DNA of 64,000 bases, taken from assembly GCF_026427775.1 (NCBI RefSeq), contig NZ_CP044532.1, positions 868,001 to 932,000 on the forward strand. Reading direction: 5' to 3'. Numbering within the stretch: position 1 is the first letter of the stretch; each line of letters starts with the position of its first letter. The notes under the pieces were generated by a model. That model was not told the origin of the DNA and made no database searches. It saw only the letters and a program-made list of their open reading frames with translations. This document shows positions 8,497-16,274 of the stretch, in pieces. A program made the position numbers and the translations under genes. Source of the DNA: Arthrobacter sp. CDRTa11 (lineage in GTDB: Bacteria > Actinomycetota > Actinomycetes > Actinomycetales > Micrococcaceae).

Positions 8497-9360
8497 ATGT
8501 CAGTTGCATCCGGATACGTCCACATCTCTGTCCGTAACGCCAGCAAGCCGGGCCAGCCTGCCGGCCTCCGCCAGGGCTTCGGCGCTCGCCCCGCGCTCGC
8601 CCCGGCAGCCCCCGGCGCCAGCTTCCCGGCTCCCGGTTACGCCCCCCAGGGCTACAACCCCAACTCCTACGGACAGCTCCGCGCCGTGCAGCCTGACGCT
8701 TCACCCATGACCGCTCCCACTCCCGTGGTGGCAGGCCCCAACACCGTCCGGCCCGTAGCCAACGACAACGTGGCCAGGGGATTTGTCCTGTACATGGGCA
8801 TCGACGAGGAAACTGCCGCGGCTGCCGGAACGTCCATCGCCAAGCTCGCCCAGGAAATCCGCGCCTACGCCCAGTCCCTGGTTTCAGGTGCCGAGAGCTA
8901 TGCAGCTGTTGCAGTGGCGCCGGCCAGCACCCCGGGTTCCGCGCTCGACGTCGTCCGCTCCACCTTCGGTGACCCCACCGTGAACGCACGGCAGCGTACC
9001 GAAACAGCCCGGCTCCAGCAGCCCCAGGACCCCCGTCCGTCCGGCGTCCTGATTGACCTGGCCCGCCGCGAAGTCCACCTGGACGGCGAATCCCTGAACC
9101 TGACATTCAAGGAGTTCGAACTCCTGAACTACCTCGTCGAGAACGGCACCCGCACCGTGGGCCGCGACGAGCTGCTCGAAGGCCTGTGGCGCAACGCCGA
9201 AGAGGTTCCCAACGAGCGCACCATTGACGTCCACATCCGCCGTCTCCGCTCCAAGCTGGGCCGCCTCGCCAACACCGTGCGCACGGTCCGCGGCCAGGGC
9301 TACCGGTTCTACGAGCACCCGGAAGTAGTGGTCTGGGCCGCTCCGGAATACTCGATCTAG
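8497..9360 (+). CDS. orphan winged-helix DNA-binding regulator
   Basis: Probable transcription factor of 287 residues. The C-terminal part (about 180-275) is a complete OmpR/PhoB-type winged helix: IDLARREVHLDGESLNLT, FKEFELLNYLVENG, the recognition region with RTVGRDELLEGLW, DVHIRRLRSKLG, and VRTVRGQGYRFY. Instead of a phospho-receiver domain the N-terminus is a Pro/Ala/Gly-rich disordered stretch followed by a small unfamiliar segment (GFVLYMGIDEETAAAAGTS to about 130). No cognate kinase adjoins it. The ATG is preceded by GAGG at proper spacing. It may be constitutively active or respond to a ligand; inputs and targets are unknown. Confidence 0.85.
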   Translation: MSVASGYVHISVRNASKPGQPAGLRQGFGARPALAPAAPGASFPAPGYAPQGYNPNSYGQLRAVQPDASPMTAPTPVVAGPNTVRPVANDNVARGFVLYMGIDEETAAAAGTSIAKLAQEIRAYAQSLVSGAESYAAVAVAPASTPGSALDVVRSTFGDPTVNARQRTETARLQQPQDPRPSGVLIDLARREVHLDGESLNLTFKEFELLNYLVENGTRTVGRDELLEGLWRNAEEVPNERTIDVHIRRLRSKLGRLANTVRTVRGQGYRFYEHPEVVVWAAPEYSI

Positions 9361-9371
9361 CTCCTTAGCTG

Positions 9372-9412
9372 CGCACGAAAGCGCCTGTCCCTGTGGGGCG
9401 GGCGCTTCCGCT
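9372..9412 (+). terminator. probable terminator after the winged-helix gene
   Basis: A GC-rich inverted repeat just past the stop pairs AAGCGCC with GGGCGCTT around a short loop. There is no clear T-run, so it is a weaker candidate for an intrinsic terminator. Confidence 0.45.
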
Positions 9413-9580
9413 TTCGCGGGACATCCTTCGGCGCCTGCGCTCGTTCCTCACGCAACAACGGCGCTTTCAGGATGCCCCGCTGCGCTGCACCGCCCCGTAG
9501 TAGCCGCTTTTGCGCGTTCGGGCTCTCCGGGCATGTGCCTCCGCGGCTTTGGGTATATCTGGCGGGCTAGGCTTGGGGGC

Positions 9581-10108
9581 ATGAGCGAGCACCACATCAG
9601 GCGACTGGTGATCATGCGGCATGCCAAGGCGGACTGGCCCGGCGGGGTGGCGGATCACGACCGGCCGCTGGAAGAACGCGGCCACCGTGAAGCGCCCCTT
9701 GCCGGAAAATGGCTCGTCAAGCATGGGATAGTGCCGGATTTCATCCTGTGCTCCAGTGCACTCCGGACCCGCCAAACCTGCACCTGGGTGTGCTCGGAGC
9801 TGGGGGACAAGGCCCCGACGCCGAAACTGGAGGGCGGGCTGTATGGTGCCTCCGCGCTGCGCATGCTCACGGTGGTCAACCACGTGCCGGATACCGTGAC
9901 CACCCTGATGCTGATCTCCCACATGCCCGGGGTCCAGGACCTCGCCATGCACCTGGCCTCGCGTGATTCCAACCACGACGCCTACATGGACGCGGCCACC
10001 AGGTTTCCCACCAGCGCGCTGACTGTCCTGGAAACCGAAAAATCCTGGGCGGAACTGGACGGGCAGGACGCGCGGCTTACCAAGTTCAAGGTTCCGCGCG
10101 CCCACTAG
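9581..10108 (+). CDS. SixA-like histidine phosphatase
   Basis: Histidine-phosphatase-superfamily protein of 175 residues, cytosolic. The catalytic RH motif is at the N-terminus (VIMRHAKADWP), with conserved arginine in SSALRTRQT and the second histidine in LMLISHMPGVQ. The shortened fold and the HAKA variant of RHG match SixA, which dephosphorylates phosphohistidine on signalling proteins, though actinobacterial members are not well characterised. I chose the ATG at 9581; the frame is open 48 nt further upstream but lacks a better start. It stands alone between an upstream plus-strand gene and a convergent LysR gene. Confidence 0.86.
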   Translation: MSEHHIRRLVIMRHAKADWPGGVADHDRPLEERGHREAPLAGKWLVKHGIVPDFILCSSALRTRQTCTWVCSELGDKAPTPKLEGGLYGASALRMLTVVNHVPDTVTTLMLISHMPGVQDLAMHLASRDSNHDAYMDAATRFPTSALTVLETEKSWAELDGQDARLTKFKVPRAH

Positions 10109-10131
10109 CCAGTGCAGACCGCTCCAACCCG

Positions 10132-11040
10132 CTAGCTGGTTGGGGCGGCGGCGATCTCCTTCAACAGTGCAGCGACGTGGCGGATGCCAGGGCTGGCTGT
10201 CATGGTCCTGCGGTGCACCAAACCCACCTGGCGGACCTGGAGGGGCTTGATGACGGGTACTGACACCACGCCGGGGGGAAGGGCGGGCCGGCCAAGCCGG
10301 GGGACCAGCGCCACCACGGCCGCCTGCTCCACCAGGGCAAGGTGGGTCGCAAAGTCCGGATCATAGACCCGGATGTCGGGCACCCGGCCCAGGTCCGCGA
10401 AGATCCTGAGCAGTGCCTCATTGCAGATTGCGCCATGCGGGGTGCTGATCCAGCGCTCGTCAACAAGATCCGCGGGTTCCACTGCCTTCCGTCCGGCCAG
10501 AGGATGGCTTTGATGCACCAGGAGGTCCGCGATGTCCTCGCACAGCCACTCCAGGCTCATGTGTTCAGGGATGACCAGGGGGACGGAGTTCCAGTTGTGC
10601 ACCACGCCCAGATCCGCCTCTCCGTTGGCCACCCGGGCCACCGCCTCCCGCGGGTCCTCCGCCAATACGCTGACGTCCAGTTCGCTTCCTGAAGCGGCCA
10701 GCTTCCCCAGCATGGGTCCCACCAGCCCGCGGCAGGCGGTGGAAAAGGACACCACCCTCAGGTGACCCGTTGGCTTGGCGGGATCCGCAAGCAGGGTGGA
10801 CTGCAGTTCTTCCAGTTCGGCAAGGATCCTGCGCCCGTAGGCAGCGAGGGTAAGCCCGCGCTCGGTCAACAGCACACCCCGCCCGCGGCGCTCGAGTACC
10901 GCGAAGCCTGTCTGTTTCTCCAGCTTCTTAACCTGCTGGGAGACTGCCGAAGGGCTAAAGCCCAGGACTTCCGAGGCGGCAATAACGGACCCGTGCTGCT
11001 CAATGGCTGTCAGCGCCCGCAAAGTACCAATGTCAATCAT
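10132..11040 (-). CDS. LysR-family transcriptional regulator
   Basis: LysR-type regulator of about 302 residues. The N-terminal helix-turn-helix is classical: TLRALTAIEQHGSVIAASEVLGFSPSAVSQQVKKLEKQTG, then the linker ERRGRGVLLTERG. The rest is a periplasmic-binding-protein-like co-inducer domain. An ATG 15 nt upstream (11055) could also be used, giving five more residues; I prefer the one at 11040, which starts MIDIGTLRAL. It is divergent from the EamA transporter gene with 73 bp between starts, the usual arrangement for a LysR protein that controls its neighbour. Confidence 0.92.
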   Translation of the reverse strand: MIDIGTLRALTAIEQHGSVIAASEVLGFSPSAVSQQVKKLEKQTGFAVLERRGRGVLLTERGLTLAAYGRRILAELEELQSTLLADPAKPTGHLRVVSFSTACRGLVGPMLGKLAASGSELDVSVLAEDPREAVARVANGEADLGVVHNWNSVPLVIPEHMSLEWLCEDIADLLVHQSHPLAGRKAVEPADLVDERWISTPHGAICNEALLRIFADLGRVPDIRVYDPDFATHLALVEQAAVVALVPRLGRPALPPGVVSVPVIKPLQVRQVGLVHRRTMTASPGIRHVAALLKEIAAAPTS

Positions 11041-11113
11041 GAAGTAAAGGTACATGGTCAGCGGTAGAAATCAACGCTGGTGCTTCATCCGGCTTTCTGT
11101 GAAGGTAAGAAGC

Positions 11114-12151
11114 GTGAACCTCCGCCATTCCTTGCTTGCCGCCCTGGTCGCCGTCCTTTGGGGCCTGAATTTCGTCGCCATCGACTTCGGCCTGCACGCC
11201 AACGGCCGCGAGGTTCCGCCGCTGTTGTTCGTCGCCATGCGATTCGTGCTCGTGGTTTTCCCTTGGATCTTCTTCATCCGAAAGCCGGACGTCAGCTGGA
11301 AGGTGATCATCGGCGTCGGGCTCTTTATGAGTGCGGGGCAGTTCGGCCTCCTCTACCTGGCCATGGCGCTGGGCATGCCGGCGGGCCTCGCGTCGCTGGT
11401 ACTGCAGGCCCAGGTGCTGCTGACAGTCCTCCTGGCCGCGGGGTTCCTTGGTGAACGGCCCACCGCCCGCCAGATGGCCGGAGTTGTGCTGGGCGTGGCG
11501 GGACTTGCCGTCGTGGCAGTGGGCCGCAGTGCGGTGGCACCTGTGCTGCCGTTGATCATTGTGCTGGCAGCTGCGCTGTCCTGGGCGGCCGGCAACATCA
11601 TCGTCCGCAAAGCCAGGGCTGCGTCAGGACTGGGGCTGGTGGTGTGGTCCGGGGCTGTAGTGCCGCTTCCCCTTGCCGGTCTTTCGCTGATCATCGACGG
11701 ACCGGCCGCCGTCGCCGGAACATTGGTGGACCTGCAGCCGGCCACCCTCCTGAGCGCGCTGTACACGGCAGTCTTCGCGTCGCTGGTTGGCTACGGGATC
11801 TGGAACAGGCTGTTGGCGACTTACCCGTCGTCCGCCGTGGTGCCCTTCACCCTCCTGGTTCCGGTGGTGGGAATGAGCGCCGCCTGGCTGGCCCTGGCTG
11901 AGGTGCCCTCTCCTGCCGAACTGGCCGGCGGCCTGCTCCTGCTGGGTGGCGTCGCGACGGCGGTGCTCACCGGAACGGGCAGCAGGACTCAGCGCCGGGG
12001 TGCTGCCTTGCTGCCAGGTTTGGGCGCGGGTTTGGGCTTTGATGCACCCGCGGGGGCCGCTTTGCGCACCGATGATGCTGACGACGAGGGCCGCTTGGCC
12101 GCCCCAGCCGGAACCCGTGGTGTGGGAGTTCGGGAAGCAGACGCCCCCTGA
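11114..12151 (+). CDS. EamA/DMT-family transporter
   Basis: Drug/metabolite-superfamily exporter of about 345 residues with ten predicted membrane helices in two EamA repeats (the first begins LLAALVAVLWGLNFVAIDFG, the second LIIVLAAALSWAAGNIIVRK). It probably exports an amino acid or related metabolite, as in RhtA/YdcZ-like members. The GTG at 11114 follows GAAGGTAAG. The last 50 residues or so, beyond the final helix (after VLTGTGS), are a hydrophilic tail encoded antisense to the next gene over 163 bp. Likely controlled by the divergent LysR gene. Confidence 0.9.
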   Translation: MNLRHSLLAALVAVLWGLNFVAIDFGLHANGREVPPLLFVAMRFVLVVFPWIFFIRKPDVSWKVIIGVGLFMSAGQFGLLYLAMALGMPAGLASLVLQAQVLLTVLLAAGFLGERPTARQMAGVVLGVAGLAVVAVGRSAVAPVLPLIIVLAAALSWAAGNIIVRKARAASGLGLVVWSGAVVPLPLAGLSLIIDGPAAVAGTLVDLQPATLLSALYTAVFASLVGYGIWNRLLATYPSSAVVPFTLLVPVVGMSAAWLALAEVPSPAELAGGLLLLGGVATAVLTGTGSRTQRRGAALLPGLGAGLGFDAPAGAALRTDDADDEGRLAAPAGTRGVGVREADAP

Positions 12152-12681
12152 CTTACGCGCTGAGCCGTACTCTGACTGGTGCGTTGGCCCGGTGCGCTTT
12201 GGCTGCGGGGCCGGGCAGCGGGGCGACGTGCGGCTGTGGCGGGACGCCTCGGCGACGCAGGTGTCCTGGCTGGCATCCGCTTTCGGGATGGCCAGGCGGC
12301 GCCGGCGAACAGGACCAGCAGGGTGGACAACGACGAGGCGGCAGACAGGAAAAAGTAGTTGTCCGGATCCCCGGTGGGAAGGGGTGTGCCGAAGAACGAC
12401 GGCTGGCCGGCGAAGGCCAGTTCCCACGTGCTGATGAAGGCAAGTGCAAACGCGATTGTCAGGCTGGTTCCCACGCCGGTGGCGGCGGCAACAGCGTAGC
12501 GGCGCCGGGACAGGACCTCAAAAAGAGCGGCAACGTACGCCAGGGCCACCAGCGCGAGGAAGGTGAACATCACCGGCTCTTCCAGCGTGAGTGCTGTCAG
12601 GACCAGCATGAGAAGAGCCACCACAGCCGTGATGATCGCGAGCTTTCCGCTGTTCCCCATGTGACGCATGTGCTCAATCAT
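11989..12681 (-). CDS. membrane protein with basic Ala/Pro/Ser-rich tail
   Basis: Predicted membrane protein of 230 residues, function unknown. About four hydrophobic helices lie in the first 125 residues (LAIITAVVALLMLVLTAL, VMFTFLALVALAYVAALFEVL, VGTSLTIAFALAFI, LSAASSLSTLLVLFAGAAW). The remaining 100 residues are low-complexity, rich in A, P, S, R and K and strongly basic, probably cytosolic and disordered. It starts 14 nt after the TetR stop, so it is likely the fourth gene of the ATPase-YhgE-TetR operon. An ATG at 12660 is a plausible alternative start. Its 3' end overlaps the EamA gene by 163 bp in antisense. Confidence 0.75.
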   Translation of the reverse strand: MIEHMRHMGNSGKLAIITAVVALLMLVLTALTLEEPVMFTFLALVALAYVAALFEVLSRRRYAVAAATGVGTSLTIAFALAFISTWELAFAGQPSFFGTPLPTGDPDNYFFLSAASSLSTLLVLFAGAAWPSRKRMPARTPASPRRPATAARRPAARPRSQSAPGQRTSQSTAQRVSQGASASRTPTPRVPAGAAKRPSSSASSVRKAAPAGASKPKPAPKPGSKAAPRR

Positions 12682-12695
12682 CCCCGAGAGGCCAG

Positions 12696-13400
12696 CTACT
12701 TCAGGACGTAGCCGCGCATTATCGCCATTATTGCTGCAACACTTTGGTCACGGGTCCGTTCCGGATTGTAGGTCTGGCGGTCCAGCCCCACCACAAAGCA
12801 GGCCCCAAAAATTGCCGTCTCCAGGCTCCCTCGGGAGATCCGCTCATCGACGGGCTGAGCGGCGGCGACTCTCCCCACCGCGGCGCCAATGACCTCCAGC
12901 AATTCGCCCCTGAGTACGGCAAAGGTATCCTGCCATTCACTGGGCGTGCGCCAATTTTCGCTCACCCACAACCTCGCGAAGGAGGGGTAATCATCCATAA
13001 AATCCATGGCCTGGCCAATCATCGCCTCCATGGACAGCAACGGATCCACCTCGGGCGTGACGGCACCGTTCCCCGCAGTGCCTCCGGCGTCCACGTTGCC
13101 CGCATCGAGGAGACGGTCCTTCAGAATATCGACGCCATGCCGCAGCAACTGGGCGATGAGATGGGACTTGCTGCCGAAGTTGTAGTAGATGGTTCCCTTG
13201 GACACACCCGCTGCTGCGGCGATCTCGTCCACTGTCACCCCGGCCGCACCGCGCTGGCCGATGAGTTCCATCGACGCGTCGAAGAGCCTCTGCCGGGTGG
13301 CGCCGGTCCGTTCCGGGCGAAGCTTCTTCGCGGCCGGCCCTGACGGCTCCCCATGCGCTTCCGCCGGTGGTTCATGTGGCTCCGGTGGCCTGGTGCTCAT
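12696..13400 (-). CDS. TetR-family transcriptional regulator
   Basis: TetR repressor of 234 residues. A disordered N-terminal extension of about 30 residues precedes the helix-turn-helix (TRQRLFDASMELIGQRGAAGVTVDEIAAAAGVSKGTIYYNFGSK). The C-terminal ligand domain is unclassified. Its start overlaps the YhgE stop by 4 bp (ATGA), so it is translationally coupled to the membrane gene it most likely regulates. A perfect 18-bp palindrome in front of the operon (16164-16181) is the obvious candidate operator. Confidence 0.93.
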   Translation of the reverse strand: MSTRPPEPHEPPAEAHGEPSGPAAKKLRPERTGATRQRLFDASMELIGQRGAAGVTVDEIAAAAGVSKGTIYYNFGSKSHLIAQLLRHGVDILKDRLLDAGNVDAGGTAGNGAVTPEVDPLLSMEAMIGQAMDFMDDYPSFARLWVSENWRTPSEWQDTFAVLRGELLEVIGAAVGRVAAAQPVDERISRGSLETAIFGACFVVGLDRQTYNPERTRDQSVAAIMAIMRGYVLK

Positions 13401-15433
13401 ATGGCGATCTCGGGCTTAAGCGTTTTGAGCGTCCAGAACCTGTGTTTACGGACCGCCAGCGTGGACAGTCCAGCGCCCAATATTGTGTAGCCCAGAAGTC
13501 CCAGGACCGTAGGCACAATCATGGACAGATCGGCCCCATAGATCAGGTGCCGCATGCCCGTCACCACGTATCCCATGGGCAGGACCTCGTGCACCACGTG
13601 CAGCGGCTCAGGGGTGGTCTGCCAGGGGAAAGTGCCGCCGGAGGAGACCAGCTGCAGGACCAGCAGGATGAGCACCACCAGCTTGCCGGGGGATCCCAGC
13701 AGGGCAACGATGCCCTGGATGATGGCACTGAACGCCATGGCCGCTGCCAGCATAAAGAGCCACATCAGGACCGGATGCGCCGGGTTGAGTCCCAGACCAA
13801 CGTTCACCACCAGCGTCAGCAGGCTGGCCTGGACCACTGATACGGCAAGGAAGGGAAGCCAGCCTCCGACGGCGATTTTCCACGCCGGTGCGTTCGATGC
13901 CAGAGCCCGCTGTGTCATGGGCCGCATGGCCTGGATCAGCATAAAGACTCCGATCCACAGCGCCAGGGTCAGGAAGAACGGGGCGAGTCCGGCGCCGTAG
14001 GAGTCGGCCTTCGCCTGCGAAACATTGCTTACCGCCACGGGATCGGCAATCACTTCGGAGAGGCTGCTTTTCTGCGAATCGTCCGGGTTGGGTACCTGCC
14101 CGGCGCCCTTGGCGATTTCGTCCGCCAGGGTCCGGGAGCCGTCCGCGGCCGTTCCCGCGCCGGTCTCCAACTGGCCCGCACCGGCGTCGAGCTTGGTTGC
14201 CCCGTCCGCCAGCTGGCCAGCGCCGTCCACGGCAGCCTGCTGTCCGGTGGCAAGCGTGGCGGACCCTGTATGGAGCTGGTCAGCGCCGCTGGAGGCCTGC
14301 GCTACCGCGTCTTTGAGCGCGGGCGTAGCCGCCGCGAGCTGCGCTGCCCCGACGCTGACTGCCTCGGAACCGTCAGCGAGTTGCTGCACCTGCGCAGCGT
14401 CGGCCTGGATTTTGGTTTTGGCGGCAGTCACCGGGCTGGAGGCGGCGGTGGCGTCGAAGTCGGCCAGGATCTTGTCAGCCTGCACCTGGGTGATGACCTC
14501 TGACGCAACCAGCCGGCTGTTGGACTCAATCACACGGGCGCGGAGGCCCAGGTCGGCCGCATCAAGCTGGGCTGCGATGTCCTGGACCTTGGTGTTCAGC
14601 TGGGCGTTGCCTGCCGCCACCTGGGCCGCGCCGTTGGCCAGTGTCTGTGAGTCGCTGGGCAGGGTGGCGGTCTTGTCCTTCAACACGGACAGCCCGCTGC
14701 TCAGCTGCCCGGCGCCGTCGGTGAGCTGGTTGGCGCCGTCGCGCAGTTTGAGTTGCCCTGCATACAGTTCGCCGGCTCCGCCGTTGAGCGCGGTGCTGCC
14801 TTGGTGCAGGGTGACCGTCCCGTCACGCAGGGTGGCCACGCCGTCGGCGAGCTGCCCGGCGCCGTCGGCGGCCTTGAGCATTTGGGCGTGGATGGTGCCA
14901 AAGCCGGTGAGCAGCTGGTTGGCGGTCTCTTCGCCCACGTCTTTGGCCACGGTGTTGTGGACGGCAGTGGTGAGCTTGTCCACGATGGTGCTGAGGAGGT
15001 AGTTGTTGGCGTCGTTGGTAGTGACATCCAGCATGGCCTGGCTCGCTGAATCGAAGCTGCCGGGCGACACCAGGTTGGTGGAGAAGTCCTGCGGGATCTT
15101 CAGGGCAAAGGCGTACTTTCCGCTGCTCACCCCCTGATCGGCCTCGTCGGCGCTGGCAACGGATTTCCAGTTGAAGACGTTGCCTTCCACCAGGCTGTCG
15201 GCCACCTTTTCGCCGGCCTGAAGTTCGGTGCCGTCACTGGTTACAGCACCCGTGTCCTCCACCACCAGGGCGGCATCAATCCGGTCCAGGTTGCCGTAAG
15301 GATCCCAGTTGGCGTAGAGGTAAACGGCCCCGTAGAGCAGCGGCACCATCACCAGTGCCAGGATGGTCAGCTTGGGCAGCAGCCCGCCGGTCATCCGCTT
15401 GAGTTCGGAGCGGGCCAGCCGCAGCACAGTCAC
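13397..15433 (-). CDS. YhgE/Pip-family membrane protein
   Basis: Large membrane protein of 678 residues of the YhgE/Pip (phage infection protein) family. An N-terminal helix (LTILALVMVPLLYGAVYLYA) is followed by an extracellular domain of about 430 residues containing many glycine-spaced heptad repeats of the type xGAxQLxDGxxxLxxG, then five or six C-terminal helices related to ABC-2 permeases. Known relatives include phage receptors in Gram-positive bacteria; the physiological substrate is not established. It overlaps both neighbours by 4 bp, ATPase-like protein upstream and TetR downstream, so the three are one translationally coupled unit. Confidence 0.92.
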   Translation of the reverse strand: MTVLRLARSELKRMTGGLLPKLTILALVMVPLLYGAVYLYANWDPYGNLDRIDAALVVEDTGAVTSDGTELQAGEKVADSLVEGNVFNWKSVASADEADQGVSSGKYAFALKIPQDFSTNLVSPGSFDSASQAMLDVTTNDANNYLLSTIVDKLTTAVHNTVAKDVGEETANQLLTGFGTIHAQMLKAADGAGQLADGVATLRDGTVTLHQGSTALNGGAGELYAGQLKLRDGANQLTDGAGQLSSGLSVLKDKTATLPSDSQTLANGAAQVAAGNAQLNTKVQDIAAQLDAADLGLRARVIESNSRLVASEVITQVQADKILADFDATAASSPVTAAKTKIQADAAQVQQLADGSEAVSVGAAQLAAATPALKDAVAQASSGADQLHTGSATLATGQQAAVDGAGQLADGATKLDAGAGQLETGAGTAADGSRTLADEIAKGAGQVPNPDDSQKSSLSEVIADPVAVSNVSQAKADSYGAGLAPFFLTLALWIGVFMLIQAMRPMTQRALASNAPAWKIAVGGWLPFLAVSVVQASLLTLVVNVGLGLNPAHPVLMWLFMLAAAMAFSAIIQGIVALLGSPGKLVVLILLVLQLVSSGGTFPWQTTPEPLHVVHEVLPMGYVVTGMRHLIYGADLSMIVPTVLGLLGYTILGAGLSTLAVRKHRFWTLKTLKPEIAI

Positions 15434-16122
15434 TTTGCGTCCTCAGTTTCGAGTCGGAGTTCAATAACTTTCGCCAGAGCTGGTGTGCCCTGGGGGTGAT
15501 GGATTGAGTTGCCGATGACCGCCGCAGGTCCCCGCCAGAGCGGCGGCAGGGCAGTGACGGTGGCTACGACGGCGAGTGGGCGGCCGCCGTCGTCAGCCAA
15601 CTGCTCAAGGCGGGGGAGCCAGTCCGCAGGATCAGCACTGTGCCGGTCCGGGGAGTCCACCACCAGGAGGTCGGTATGCGGGTTGGCCAGGGCAAGGGCA
15701 GTGAGGAGTTCCATTCGCCGGCCGGGCGGCAGCTGCTCGGTCCACAGATCCGCGATGTCCTCGAAGCTGTTTACCTTCAGCCAAGGCTTACTGAGGAGTG
15801 CTCCGCGGTAGCGGCGGGGGATCAGCGCCAGGTCCTCCGTGACCAGGTCCCGGACGCTGAGGTGCTGTTCCGGTTCGTTCACACCGGGGGAGTCCACCAG
15901 GGCGCTGGCAAGCCGGAGCTCTTTGATGGGCCGGGTGCCGTCCCAGGCAATGCGTCCGCCGGTCGGTTTCATGCGGCCGCTGAGTGTCAGGGCCAGTGCC
16001 GTCCGCTGGTCCTGCCGGTCACCGGCAACCAGGAGCAATTCACCCCGTTTGGCCTGCAGTGAGGTGGGCGGAAGCAGATCGGTCCGCCGTCCTTTCACGT
16101 GGAGCTGCTGTACGGAGAGCAA
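15430..16122 (-). CDS. degenerate ABC-type ATPase-like protein
   Basis: Protein of 230 residues with the overall plan of an ABC nucleotide-binding domain but lacking key residues. The Walker A position reads G34-DRQD-Q39-R40-T41, where the family has G-x4-G-K-S/T, so the second glycine and the catalytic lysine are both replaced. The signature position is QLPPGRRMELL, not LSGGQ. A Walker B-like DLLVVDSPD is recognisable but has no following Glu. It is the first gene of the operon with YhgE and TetR and probably pairs with the YhgE ABC-2-like helices. ATP hydrolysis is doubtful from sequence. Confidence 0.8.
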   Translation of the reverse strand: MLSVQQLHVKGRRTDLLPPTSLQAKRGELLLVAGDRQDQRTALALTLSGRMKPTGGRIAWDGTRPIKELRLASALVDSPGVNEPEQHLSVRDLVTEDLALIPRRYRGALLSKPWLKVNSFEDIADLWTEQLPPGRRMELLTALALANPHTDLLVVDSPDRHSADPADWLPRLEQLADDGGRPLAVVATVTALPPLWRGPAAVIGNSIHHPQGTPALAKVIELRLETEDAK

Positions 16123-16163
16123 AAAGGGCCTTTCGCAGGGGACGTCTCCCTTTCACCCTAATC

Positions 16164-16181
16164 GAACTGACCGGTCAGTTC
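16164..16181. promoter_or_regulatory. candidate TetR operator
   Basis: A perfect 18-bp palindrome, GAACTGACCGGTCAGTTC, centred about 50 bp upstream of the first gene of the ATPase-YhgE-TetR operon. Its length and symmetry fit sites bound by TetR dimers, and the operon's own TetR is the obvious binder (inference). Confidence 0.75.
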
Positions 16182-16194
16182 AAATAGTGGAGGG

Positions 16195-16272
16195 CGGACG
16201 GGCACTTGCGGCCCTGGCAGCGGGCGAACGGACACTTGCGGCCCTTGGAGCGGGTTAAGTGCTCGTTCGGCG
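16195..16272. repeat. intergenic direct and inverted repeat at a gene end
   Basis: Two 30-bp direct copies (16195-16224 and 16225-16254, 26 of 30 identical) contain the core CGAACGGACACTTGCGGCCC or its variant. They are followed by AAGTGCTCGTTCG, which is inverted relative to the core and could form a hairpin. The element directly follows the 3' end of the flavoprotein gene at 16275 and shares its core with the palindrome at 20091-20136. Confidence 0.7.
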
Positions 16273-16274
16273 AA

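Noticed and set aside
14025..15002. 325-codon plus-strand frame opposite the YhgE repeats
   Set aside because: Mirrors the glycine heptads of the real protein and is compositionally biased (Ser/Ala/Cys).
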